A DNA stretch of 64,000 bases, from NCBI GenBank assembly GCA_964653485.1, contig CAZZFF010000002.1, positions 65,782 through 129,781 on the forward strand, written 5' to 3'. Numbering within the stretch: the stretch's first letter is position 1; the number at the start of each line of letters is the position of its first letter. Of the stretch, positions 18,402 through 27,970 are shown one piece after another. The translations under genes and the position numbers were made by a program. A model generated the notes under the pieces. It did not search any database, was not told the origin of the DNA, and worked only from the letters and a program-made list of their open reading frames with translations. This DNA is from CAVQND01 sp964653485 (GTDB taxonomy: Bacteria; Verrucomicrobiota; Verrucomicrobiia; Limisphaerales; UBA8199).

Positions 18402-19373
18402 TTAAGAAACCCAAGCCCGGGTTCGTTTGGAGCTAGGGCCCGCGACGACGGAGAGGACGTGTTTGGCCAGTTTGACGTCCTCGACGATCTGCCAGTCGAA
18501 CATCCCGACCAGGATGAAGTCTGCGCCGGAGTTGAAGGCATAAGGAAAGGCGGCGCGGGGTTGGATGGCGCCGGCGGCCAGGATTTTGAAGGCAATCCAG
18601 GGCTGTCTGACCTTGGCCATGACATCTACAACGGCCTGCGGGTCCTGACACCAGGAATTGTCATGCGCCCCCAGCGGGCCTGTTTCGTCCGCACGCGGAG
18701 CGGTGTAATAATCGTGGGTGTGGAACGTCTTTTGGTAAAAATCCACATCGAGGTGGGCCTTTTCACATTCCACAATGACGCCCAGGTCATGGGCCGCCAC
18801 GCCCGCGATGCGCTTTTGAGACTTGATGAACTGCACGCTTTCGGCAATTTTGTCGAACTTGCCCTGGCTGATCAAGGCCTCACAGGCATCGCCGGTCAGA
18901 TGGACCCCGGTTGCGCCTTGGTCGATGGCCTTTTGGATTTGGGAAAAGCCGCCCGCGCCGTCGGGGCGGGTTTGGGCGAACCACTTGATTTTGCCGCCAC
19001 ACTTCCAGTGGGCGAAGATGTCGGAGTTGTCGTCCATCACCCAGGTGTTGATGGCCGTGATACCTTGGCTTTCGCCCAATTCGAGGGTCTCCCGGATTTT
19101 GGCGGAGGTATTGTAGTGGCGCATCAGGGTTGAGACGTAAGGCAGGTCCCTGGAGTGCGACCAGCCGCCAATCAGGTTGCCGCCCATCATGAGGCGGGAG
19201 AATTCCTGGCCGGCTATCTTGCCTTTGGGGAACGGTTCGGCCGGAGCAGCCGCCCCGCCGGTGGCATTGGGCGGCGCCTGGGATGTGGTTTGGGCACCCA
19301 GGCCGAACGGCAACGCGGCTGAGGCCAGAAGCGAGGATTTTACAAAGCCGCGGCGGGAAATTTGCTGTGCCAT
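18402..19373 (-). CDS. Tat-exported TIM-barrel protein, aldo/keto-reductase-like in style
   Basis: A 323-residue protein. It begins MAQQISRRGFVKSSLLASAA, a clear twin-arginine signal, followed by an Ala/Pro-rich spacer. The mature part looks like a TIM barrel with segments such as SRLMMGGNLIGGWSHSRDL, GITAINTWVMDDNS, GATGVHLTGDACEAL and AFKILAAGAIQPRAAF. The LMMGGN and AFKILAAGAI segments recall aldo/keto reductases and related barrels, but I see no complete D-Y-K-H catalytic tetrad. It lies in a run of minus-strand genes between clcA-like and polA. Function is unknown. Confidence 0.82.
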   Translation of the reverse strand: MAQQISRRGFVKSSLLASAALPFGLGAQTTSQAPPNATGGAAAPAEPFPKGKIAGQEFSRLMMGGNLIGGWSHSRDLPYVSTLMRHYNTSAKIRETLELGESQGITAINTWVMDDNSDIFAHWKCGGKIKWFAQTRPDGAGGFSQIQKAIDQGATGVHLTGDACEALISQGKFDKIAESVQFIKSQKRIAGVAAHDLGVIVECEKAHLDVDFYQKTFHTHDYYTAPRADETGPLGAHDNSWCQDPQAVVDVMAKVRQPWIAFKILAAGAIQPRAAFPYAFNSGADFILVGMFDWQIVEDVKLAKHVLSVVAGPSSKRTRAWVS

Positions 19374-19410
19374 GCAGGGACCCATAGCATCGTCTGGAGG
19401 CCTTGTCAAG

Positions 19411-21252
19411 CTAACCCGTGGTCTTGCTGCTGGCGGCGATGACCTCCGAGAAAATGGCCAGGACCTCCGCGCGGGCCAAGGCGCCGACGAGGCGGTTTTC
19501 CTTGAGGGTGTTGACGACAGGAATGTTGCGCTGCTCGCTGGCCAGCACGACAGGCAGGATTTCAAGCAGCCGTTGGTTGGGGGTCACACACGGGGGAGGC
19601 GGGCGCATAATATCATAGGCAATCACCCCGCGCAGTTGGTCTCCGTCGGCGAGATACTCTTTCAAGTCTTGCAATGCAACCAGGCCGGCCAATTGGTTCC
19701 GGGCGTCGACGACCGGCAGGAAGTTATTCGAGCTGACAAGGAACCGGTCGGCGATTTCACCCAGGAGCGCGGTCTCGCGGACCGGCGGCACCGGGGCGCG
19801 CATGATGTCGGCGACGGTTCGCTCGGTGGCGGCTTCGGAGGCTGTCGCGTCCTGGGAGACGGTCAGGCCCTTGCGGCGGAGGGGTTCGGTGTAGATGGAT
19901 TCGGGGTGGAACCTGCGCGAGACGAGGGTTGAGACGACACAGGCGAGCATCAAGGGGGGGATGAGGGAATAATCCAGGGAGATTTCGAACACCATGATCA
20001 TTGAGAGCAGGGGAGAACGGGTCGTGGCGGACAACATGCTGCCCATGCCGACGAGGGCGAAGGTGGCGATGGTCAATCCCTGGGCGGCATGGAGCTCGCG
20101 CAAGCCCAGCCCGGAGATCGTCCCCACGGCCGCGCCCAGGAAGAGCGTGGGGGTGAAGACGCCTCCCACCGCTCCGGAGCCGACCGTGGCCAGCGTGGCG
20201 ATGAGCTTGGCCAGAAACAACCCGGTCAAATCAACGATTTCGCTGGGTGAGGAGGCCGAGGCGGTGTATTGGCCCTGAAGAATGCGGTTGGTAATGACAT
20301 AACCGTTGCCGCAGACTCCCGGGAACTCCAAGGCGATAATCCCCACGACCAGCCCGCCCAACGCCATGCGCGCGTAGTTCGGCGCCCCCAACTGCTTGAA
20401 AATCCCTTCGGTTCGATTGAGCAGTTTGAGAAACCCCGCCCCAACGACGCCCGTGACGACTCCCAGGCAGATAAACCAGGGTAATTGCGTTACGCTGGTG
20501 AATTGCGTGATGGCAAAGGGCGGGATGATGTACCAGGGCTGAAGACCGAAGAAACTGCGGGAGACCATGGCAGCCACGACGGAGGCAAAGACCAACGGGG
20601 CAAAGAGGCTCATCGAGAAGTTGCCCAGCACGATGAGGGCCGCAAAAACGGCGCCGGAAATCGGCGCGTTGTAAGCGGCCGCAATGCCCGAGGCGGCCCC
20701 GCAGCCGACGAGCAAACGCAGGCGGTAGGGAGGCCACTTGGCCAACTGTCCCCACTTGGAGGCAAGCGTAGCCGACAACTGCGTGATGCCTCCTTCGCGG
20801 CCGATGGAGCCGCCGGAGCCGATGGTGATGAGCGAGGAGAGGAACTTGACGATGCCGTTGCGAAAGGGCAGCCGCCCGTCACCGGCCACGACGACTTCAA
20901 GGAGATTGGTCGTCCGCTGCGGGCCGGCCAGGCGCAACCCCCAATGGAGCACCAGGCCCGCAAGAACGCCGCCCAGGGCCGGCGTCAGGACGCGCTGCCA
21001 GCCTACCATCATCTCCGCCACCTCCTCCGGCCGGCCCGCGTGCTGGGAAAAAAGGTGTTTGACGGAGTCTGTGGCGTAATAGAACAAAAGGTTGACCAGC
21101 CCCCCGATGACTCCAACCCCGCCTGCCAGCACGAGGTGAAAGGCCTCCTCGCTGAAACGGAACTTCTCCCTGACCCTGAGCGCCCGCTGCCAATGGCGCC
21201 GGAAAAGCAGGTGCATCCTCTCGATGATTCTGGCGCTCTGAAGAAACCTCAC
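19411..21252 (-). CDS. ClC-type chloride channel/transporter with CBS pair
   Basis: A 613-residue voltage-gated-chloride-channel-family protein with many hydrophobic helices. The anion filter region reads GSGGSIGREGGITQLSA, corresponding to the GSGIP and GREGP loops of the family; GSGAVGGVFTPTLFLGAA is the second filter segment. Two C-terminal CBS domains follow (VADIMRAPVPPVRETALLG and AYDIMRPPPPCVTPNQRLLE), which usually bind adenine nucleotides. Here the first filter loop has Gly where Pro is usual. The GTG start at 21252 overlaps the TGA of the upstream ferredoxin gene as GTGA, indicating translational coupling; ATG at 21216 is an alternative. Confidence 0.93.
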   Translation of the reverse strand: MRFLQSARIIERMHLLFRRHWQRALRVREKFRFSEEAFHLVLAGGVGVIGGLVNLLFYYATDSVKHLFSQHAGRPEEVAEMMVGWQRVLTPALGGVLAGLVLHWGLRLAGPQRTTNLLEVVVAGDGRLPFRNGIVKFLSSLITIGSGGSIGREGGITQLSATLASKWGQLAKWPPYRLRLLVGCGAASGIAAAYNAPISGAVFAALIVLGNFSMSLFAPLVFASVVAAMVSRSFFGLQPWYIIPPFAITQFTSVTQLPWFICLGVVTGVVGAGFLKLLNRTEGIFKQLGAPNYARMALGGLVVGIIALEFPGVCGNGYVITNRILQGQYTASASSPSEIVDLTGLFLAKLIATLATVGSGAVGGVFTPTLFLGAAVGTISGLGLRELHAAQGLTIATFALVGMGSMLSATTRSPLLSMIMVFEISLDYSLIPPLMLACVVSTLVSRRFHPESIYTEPLRRKGLTVSQDATASEAATERTVADIMRAPVPPVRETALLGEIADRFLVSSNNFLPVVDARNQLAGLVALQDLKEYLADGDQLRGVIAYDIMRPPPPCVTPNQRLLEILPVVLASEQRNIPVVNTLKENRLVGALARAEVLAIFSEVIAASSKTTG

Positions 21253-21626
21253 AAGCCGATGTTATGGCCGATGGGGTTTCTCGCAAACGCAAAATCTTCG
21301 ACGACCTTCCCCTGAAGCAGATGCTCCCGGATGATGCGCTCGAGGACCGCCGGGGTGCATGAGTGGTACCAGACCGCCTCCGGATAGACCACGGCGATCG
21401 GCCCCCGCACGCAAACACGGAGACAGTTGGCCTTGGTGCGGTACACCGGCCCTCGAGACCCGGCCAGTTGGAGCTCGTTGAGCCGGCGTTTCAAGTATTC
21501 CCAGGATTCCAGGCCCTGGGCTTTGGCGGCGCATTTTGGCTCCGTTTGGTCGGCGCACAGAAAAATGTGGCGCCGGTAACGCTCCAGCCCAAGCGAGCCG
21601 GCCAACGTTTGCATTTCATTCGCCAT
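21249..21626 (-). CDS. Thioredoxin-like [2Fe-2S] ferredoxin
   Basis: A 125-residue protein of the thioredoxin-fold ferredoxin family (NuoE/Shethna-like). The four cluster cysteines are visible: CADQTEPKC near residue 24 and NCLRVC near residue 69, followed by the family segment RGPIAVVYPEAVWY. It begins RHIFLCADQ after a short N-terminal helix, as in other members. These proteins carry one electron in the cytoplasm or sense redox state. The stop codon overlaps the ClC start as GTGA, so the two are made together. A longer upstream reading frame has no support. Confidence 0.9.
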   Translation of the reverse strand: MANEMQTLAGSLGLERYRRHIFLCADQTEPKCAAKAQGLESWEYLKRRLNELQLAGSRGPVYRTKANCLRVCVRGPIAVVYPEAVWYHSCTPAVLERIIREHLLQGKVVEDFAFARNPIGHNIGL

Positions 21627-21759
21627 ACTTGAATCTCTGCACAGCAAACTAATTTGCAACTCGCAATTTGCAAACTTTCGATTCCAAATCCTCGCCTTGT
21701 GAAACCGCGAAATATTCCTTTCACGGTGTTTGGAGTTAAGCCCGCCGGGGGCCTGCGGG

Positions 21760-22674
21760 TCAGGCGACGGTCGAGTATTTCCGGCAGAGGGGTTTGATCT
21801 TCTCGACAAGTTTGGGCACGCCGCTCATTGCGTCTTCGGCGCCCTCGTATTCGACCGACATGTAGCCCTTATACCCGCTGCGGGCGAACATCTGCCAGAC
21901 GCGATCCAGGTCGAGCGGTTGGATGGGCTTGCCGTAAAAGTCGCGGATATGGGCGTGGGTGGCGTAGGGCAGGCATGCAGCAATCTGGTCATAAGGGTTG
22001 TCGGGGAAGTTGCTGATGTCGAGGTTGCAGCCGGCATAAGGCGAATCGACTCCGCGAAGAATCGCGACCATGTTGGCGGCGTTGGCCGACAGTCCGGAAT
22101 GGGTCTCCAGGCCGAGAATCACTCCCTTGGTCGCGGCATATTCGCAGGCCGGCTTCATGGTTTCGACGACCCACTGGACCCCCTGCTCGTGGGTCGCCCC
22201 CGCGGGCAATTTGTCCCCGAAGACGCGCAGATGGGAGGCCCCGAGCAATTCCGTCGTGTCCACCCATTTCCTGACGGTCTCGATGACTTGCGCCCGTTTC
22301 GCGGCCTCCGGTTGGCAGAGGTCGGCGCCAATGGCCAGGCCGGAAAAAGGCATGCCCTGGCGATAGGCGAAACTGCGCAAGGTGGCGAGGTACGCCGCTT
22401 CGGTCGATTTGAGCCAATAGGTCGTTATGTCCACCCCCAGCACGCCCAGCTCGACCGCCTTGAGGATGAACTGCTCCATGGTCATTTTGCCCTTGCCTAG
22501 GTAGGAGCCGTAGGAATAGGCGCAGCATCCGGGCAGGAGCCTTGCGCCCGGGGCGGCCGGCCGTTTCTCAGGCTCGTCCGTCGCCCGCAAGCTCGAGGCC
22601 AGCGAGCCGACGGACACGATGCCGGTTGTCTTGAGGAAGTGGCGACGGTGAAGTGATTGAAGTGAATTATGCAT
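21760..22674 (-). CDS. Exported sugar phosphate isomerase/epimerase-like protein
   Basis: A 304-residue xylose-isomerase-like TIM barrel. It begins MHNSLQSLHRRHFLKTTGIV, a twin-arginine-type signal that ends near ASSLRA. The barrel has GVLGVDITTYWLKS, LETHSGLSANAAN (metal-binding Glu and His), NLDISNFPDNPYDQ, THAHIRDFYGKP and YMSVEYEGAED, which place metal ligands at the usual strand ends. Exported members are common in Planctomycetes and Verrucomicrobia and probably act on free sugars, but substrates are seldom known. It is the first gene of the minus-strand run that continues into the ferredoxin. Confidence 0.88.
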   Translation of the reverse strand: MHNSLQSLHRRHFLKTTGIVSVGSLASSLRATDEPEKRPAAPGARLLPGCCAYSYGSYLGKGKMTMEQFILKAVELGVLGVDITTYWLKSTEAAYLATLRSFAYRQGMPFSGLAIGADLCQPEAAKRAQVIETVRKWVDTTELLGASHLRVFGDKLPAGATHEQGVQWVVETMKPACEYAATKGVILGLETHSGLSANAANMVAILRGVDSPYAGCNLDISNFPDNPYDQIAACLPYATHAHIRDFYGKPIQPLDLDRVWQMFARSGYKGYMSVEYEGAEDAMSGVPKLVEKIKPLCRKYSTVA

Positions 22675-23046
22675 CGGAACGAGTGCCTGCGTGGTCGGAG
22701 GCCGGAGAGCGGTTAATGCGGCGGATCGCGTTCACCCCGGAATGATGAGAAACCAGGCCGACAAAAGTCAAGCCTCGCGCTCGGTTTCCAAGGCGTCTCC
22801 CGCCGTGATTTCGCGTTTTCCGGTTGCCGGAGGGGAGAGACTGTGCCATGAGACCTGCGACAGAACGCCCAAGCAAGCGCCACATTGTCCCACATGTCAC
22901 ACTTTCTCAGAGACGTTGGCGCGAGGAATCCGAATCTATAACATATTGTCCATTAATTGTTTACATGGCTTGTCTCGGCCAGTTTGGCGGGATGGCATCG
23001 TCATTGCTAAAAGTGGTTTGGATTAAAGCTAAATCCAGAACAATTT
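22675..23046. other. Divergent regulatory region between isomerase-like gene and dnaK
   Basis: About 370 bp with no gene. No CIRCE inverted repeat (TTAGCACTC-N9-GAGTGCTAA) and no good sigma-32 site are visible. The part next to dnaK is AT-richer than its surroundings and carries the -24/-12-like site at 22993-23008. A weak TTGGCG-N15-TATAAC pair lies near 22915-22941. Confidence 0.5.
22993..23008 (+). promoter_or_regulatory. Candidate sigma-54 (-24/-12) promoter of dnaK
   Basis: TGGCATCGTCATTGCT has the invariant GG and GC exactly ten bases apart and agrees with the TGGCAC-N5-TTGCW consensus at all but one position. It would start transcription near 23018, about 28 nt before the dnaK ATG. 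It is a sequence match only, and such matches also occur by chance. Confidence 0.35.
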
Positions 23047-25008
23047 ATGGCAAAGGTTATTGGCATTGATTTAGGCACGACTAACTCCTGCATGGCGGTC
23101 ATGGAGGGCGGAGAGCCTGTGGTGCTGGAGAACTCTGAAGGACGCCGGGTAACGCCCTCGGTAGTGGCCTTCACCAAGAGCGGCGAGCGAGTGGTGGGGG
23201 ACGCGGCAAAGCGCCAGGCGGTCACGAATTCGAGGAACACGATTTATTCGATTAAGCGGTTCATGGGGCGCAAGTACCCCGAGGTGGAGGAAGAGCGCAA
23301 GCGAGTGCCTTACAAGGTCGTTGCCGGGCCAAATGGGGATGCCTGCGTTGAAGTGGAAGTCGAGGGCAAGCCCAAGCTGTTCAGTCCGCCCGAAGTCTCC
23401 GCCATGATATTGGCCAAGCTGAAGGCGGACGCGGAGATGAGGCTGGGGGAGAAGATCAGCCAGGCGGTGATTACCGTGCCGGCTTACTTCAATGACTCGC
23501 AGCGCCAAGCGACCAAGGACGCGGGACGCATCGCGGGCCTGGAGGTGTTGCGGATTATCAACGAGCCCACCGCCGCCTCGCTGGCTTACGGGCTGGACAA
23601 GAAGAAGGACGAGCAGATTGCGGTTTACGACCTGGGCGGCGGCACGTTCGATATATCGGTTCTGGAGATTGGCGAGGGGGTGTTCGAGGTCAAGGCCACG
23701 AACGGCGACACGCACCTTGGAGGCGACGATTGGGACGGGCGGATCATGGATTGGATTCTCGAGGAATTCCGGCGGGAGAACGGGATGGACCTGAGGAAGC
23801 AGCCGGACGCGCTGCAGCGAATCAAGGAGGAATCCGAGAAGGCGAAGATTTCGCTGTCCAGTTCGCAGGTCTATGACATCAACCTGCCGTTCATCACGGC
23901 GGACGCCAGCGGGCCCAAACACATCAGCATGAAGCTGACGCGGGCGAAGATGGAGCAGTTGTGCGACGACCTGTTCGAGCGCACCATTACGCCGGTCAGG
24001 GATTGCCTGCGGGACGCCGGAGCCACGACGCAGCAGATCAATGAGCTGGTGCTGGTCGGCGGCATGACGCGCATGCCAAAAGTGGTCGATACTGCCCGCA
24101 CTCTTGTCAACAAACCCCCGCACCAGGGGGTCAACCCGGACGAGGTGGTCGCCGTCGGGGCCGCGATTCAGGCCGGCGTGCTCAAGGGGGAAGTCAAGGA
24201 CGTGCTGCTGCTGGATGTGACGCCCCTGTCCCTGGGAATCGAAACCCTGGGCGGTGTCTCCACCAAGCTCATCGAGCGGAATACGACGATCCCCACGCGC
24301 AAATCTGAGATTTTTTCCACGGCTTCGGACAGCCAGCCGGGCGTTGAAATCCATGTGCTGCAAGGGGAACGTCCCTTGGCCAAGGATAACAAGACGATCG
24401 GGAAGTTTCATCTCACCGACATACCGCCGGCGCCGCGCGGGGTGCCCCAGATCGAGGTGACTTTTGATATCGATGCCAACGGCATCCTGCACGTCAGCGC
24501 GAAGGACCTAGGCACCGGCAAGGAGCAGAAGATCACGATTACGGCGAGCAGCGGTCTCAGCAAGGACGAAATCGAGAAGATGCGCAAGGACGCCGAGGCG
24601 CACGCCGAGGAGGATCGCAAGGGACGCGAGGAAATCGAGAGCCGCAACGAGGCGGACAACGCGGTGTATCGGTCGGAGAAGTTCCTGAAGGAGAACGCGG
24701 ATAAAATCTCCGGGGCGGAAAAGGGCAACATGGAGTCCGCCGTTGCTGCGGTCAAAGAGGCCCTCAAGGGAGGGGACTCCGCGGCCATCCGTTCCGCCAG
24801 CGAGAAACTCAACGAAGCTTGGCAAGCCGTTTCGGCCGAGTTGTACAAGGCGGCGGGCGAGAAGGCCCGCGCGGCGCGAGGCCAGGGCCAATCCGGCCCG
24901 GGCGCCGGCCCGACTCCGGGCCAAGGCGGCGGCGAGGCCAAAAGCGGCTCGAGCAAGGACGAGGGACCCATCATCGACGCGGAAGTCGTGGATGACAAGA
25001 AGTCCTGA
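23047..25008 (+). CDS. dnaK: Chaperone protein DnaK (Hsp70)
   Basis: A 653-residue Hsp70 of normal length. The ATPase domain starts KVIGIDLGTTNSCMAV; DLGGGTFDISVL and LVGGMTRMP are further nucleotide-binding motifs. The interdomain linker DVLLLDVTPLSLGIETLGG is intact, the substrate domain follows, and the C-terminus ends in PIIDAEVVDDKKS after a Gly-rich segment. It folds and protects proteins in the cytoplasm with DnaJ and GrpE, neither of which lies in this window. It is followed by groES and groEL on the same strand. Confidence 0.98.
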   Translation: MAKVIGIDLGTTNSCMAVMEGGEPVVLENSEGRRVTPSVVAFTKSGERVVGDAAKRQAVTNSRNTIYSIKRFMGRKYPEVEEERKRVPYKVVAGPNGDACVEVEVEGKPKLFSPPEVSAMILAKLKADAEMRLGEKISQAVITVPAYFNDSQRQATKDAGRIAGLEVLRIINEPTAASLAYGLDKKKDEQIAVYDLGGGTFDISVLEIGEGVFEVKATNGDTHLGGDDWDGRIMDWILEEFRRENGMDLRKQPDALQRIKEESEKAKISLSSSQVYDINLPFITADASGPKHISMKLTRAKMEQLCDDLFERTITPVRDCLRDAGATTQQINELVLVGGMTRMPKVVDTARTLVNKPPHQGVNPDEVVAVGAAIQAGVLKGEVKDVLLLDVTPLSLGIETLGGVSTKLIERNTTIPTRKSEIFSTASDSQPGVEIHVLQGERPLAKDNKTIGKFHLTDIPPAPRGVPQIEVTFDIDANGILHVSAKDLGTGKEQKITITASSGLSKDEIEKMRKDAEAHAEEDRKGREEIESRNEADNAVYRSEKFLKENADKISGAEKGNMESAVAAVKEALKGGDSAAIRSASEKLNEAWQAVSAELYKAAGEKARAARGQGQSGPGAGPTPGQGGGEAKSGSSKDEGPIIDAEVVDDKKS

Positions 25009-25025
25009 ACCTCAACAACCAGATT

Positions 25026-25050
25026 TCCCGCAGCGAGTGCGGCGGGATTT
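25026..25050 (+). terminator. Possible attenuating hairpin between dnaK and groES
   Basis: Inverted sequences TCCCGC (25026-25031) and GCGGGA (25042-25047), or alternatively CCGCA/TGCGG, are followed by TTTTG within the 84-bp gap. The stem is short and the T-run weak, so at most partial termination is expected. Confidence 0.35.
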
Positions 25051-25092
25051 TGATTCAAGGCAAAATCAAAAAAGAAAGACAAACCAAAACCT

Positions 25093-25386
25093 ATGGCACT
25101 AAATGTAAAACCCCTCGGCGATCGAGTCCTTGTGGAAGCGATTGAAGAGAAGGAAGTCAAGAAAGGCGGAATCATTATCCCTGACACCGCCAAAGAGAAA
25201 CCGATGGAAAGCGTCGTCATCGCCCTCGGCACGGGCAAGACGGACGACAACGGGAAAAAGGTTCCCTTTGAGATCAAGAAGGGCGATCATGTGCTGGTGA
25301 GCAAGTACGGCGGGACCGAGATCAAATTGGACGGCAAGGAGTACAAGATACTGAACTCCGACGACATCCTGGCGGTGATCGAATAA
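25093..25386 (+). CDS. groES: Co-chaperonin GroES (Hsp10)
   Basis: A 97-residue Hsp10 of full length. PLGDRVLVEAIEEKEVKKGG is the N-terminal barrel with the start of the mobile loop, IIIPDTAKEKP completes the loop that docks on GroEL, and KYGGTEIKLDGKEYKILN with DDILAVIE is the usual C-terminus. It caps the GroEL cage. It lies 84 bp after dnaK and 36 bp before groEL. Confidence 0.98.
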   Translation: MALNVKPLGDRVLVEAIEEKEVKKGGIIIPDTAKEKPMESVVIALGTGKTDDNGKKVPFEIKKGDHVLVSKYGGTEIKLDGKEYKILNSDDILAVIE

Positions 25387-25422
25387 CAATCAACACTCAA
25401 CCATCAATCAATAATATCTAAT

Positions 25423-27063
<1,641 letters not shown>

Positions 27064-27108
27064 ACCGCGGGCACACGCCCGCCGGTTTCTAAGGAACTGA
27101 CAGCACGA

Positions 27109-27140
27109 AGCGAGGTTGGGAGTCCAACCTCGCTTTTTTT
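27109..27140 (+). terminator. Rho-independent terminator of the groESL unit
   Basis: An 11-bp perfect stem AGCGAGGTTGG / CCAACCTCGCT with a four-nt loop is followed by T7. It ends the dnaK-groES-groEL transcript. Confidence 0.93.
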
Positions 27141-27179
27141 GTTGGGTTGCCTTCGATGCGCTTTGACGCCGGGCTGAAG
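27141..27179. repeat. Solo copy of the TTTGACACCGGGCTGAAG repeat
   Basis: Directly after the groEL terminator, GTTGGG...GCGCTTTGACGCCGGGCTGAAG matches, with few changes, the first two thirds of the repeat unit at 30883-30940. The last third (CCACGGTGTTAATG) is missing. Confidence 0.55.
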
Positions 27180-27255
27180 AGGCCGCAGTCGCGAAATTGC
27201 CCAAGGGCAACGCCCGGACGGTCGGATCAGGAAGCCTGCTGTAAGGTGATTCGTC

Positions 27256-27732
27256 TCAGCGGTGTTCATTCGCCCGCGTCGTCGGCCGAGGTTCGGGAGA
27301 GAGGTTGCGGCTCGTGTCCGACGAGGGTTTGGGCGCGTCATGGGCGTCGGTCATGTCCATCGAGGCGGCAAAAAGCTCATGCGCCAGACGCATTGCCTTC
27401 CGCCCGGAGACGCGGAGCCTCAAGGCGGTCCGCAAAGCGCCCCTCTCAAGGGCGTTGGCGTCTTGAAAGCTCGCCGCGTCCATGGACGCTTTTCTTGGGT
27501 TTCCCGCAGATCCCAAGGCTTCGATAAACTTGAAGTCTTCCAAGAAGAAGTGTGGCATCAGGAGGCGGAAGATGCCGGCGAGGGGCCTGGCGTGGCAATA
27601 CAACAATTTGCGAAAAGCGCGTTCCCTGTAATTGGAAATCGGGCAATGGAAACGCTCACAGAAGAGTTCGCGAAACTGCCGGGGCGGATGAATATCGCGC
27701 TCCGTCGGAAAATGGCGTCTCTCATGCGTCAT
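27256..27732 (-). CDS. Hypothetical protein, 158 residues
   Basis: A minus-strand frame beginning THERRHFPTERDIHPPRQFRE. It is preferred over the overlapping plus-strand frame because its composition is protein-like: alternating hydrophobic and charged residues with helical segments such as YRERAFRKLLYCHARPLAG, a conserved-looking HFFLEDFKFIEALG, and LRLRVSGRKAMRLAHELFA. The last ~30 residues are polar and disordered. I have an impression of similar verrucomicrobial hypothetical proteins but cannot name a family. It converges on groEL and has no partner gene. Confidence 0.6.
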   Translation of the reverse strand: MTHERRHFPTERDIHPPRQFRELFCERFHCPISNYRERAFRKLLYCHARPLAGIFRLLMPHFFLEDFKFIEALGSAGNPRKASMDAASFQDANALERGALRTALRLRVSGRKAMRLAHELFAASMDMTDAHDAPKPSSDTSRNLSPEPRPTTRANEHR

Positions 27733-27970
27733 GCTGCACGCCGGTTGAAGCCGCGGAGGTTTTCACGCGCCCAGTATGGGGCGGCGGTCGTAAAATGTGA
27801 ATCGGGGAATTGCCGTAAAGCGCCCAGGGGATTCACCGGGAGAAGGCCGGAGAGAGCCGCGAGTGGAACAACATAAATCAATTGGCCTGACCCTCGAATT
27901 CCGGGTTGGGGCCCACGGATTCCAATTACGAACGCCGGTTTGGTTCGAGTAAGGAACGCCGGGCCGCTGC

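Noticed and set aside
22675..23046. CIRCE or sigma-32 heat-shock element before dnaK
   Set aside because: No TTAGCACTC/GAGTGCTAA inverted repeat and no convincing CTTGAA/CCCCAT pair was found.
23071..24492. Long minus-strand frame opposite dnaK
   Set aside because: Antisense shadow; composition is rich in Arg, His and Leu without any motif, while dnaK is certain.
27262..27876. 204-codon plus-strand frame downstream of groEL
   Set aside because: Overlaps the minus-strand 158-residue frame, has Arg/Gly-rich shadow composition and would lie partly over a repeat-like stretch.
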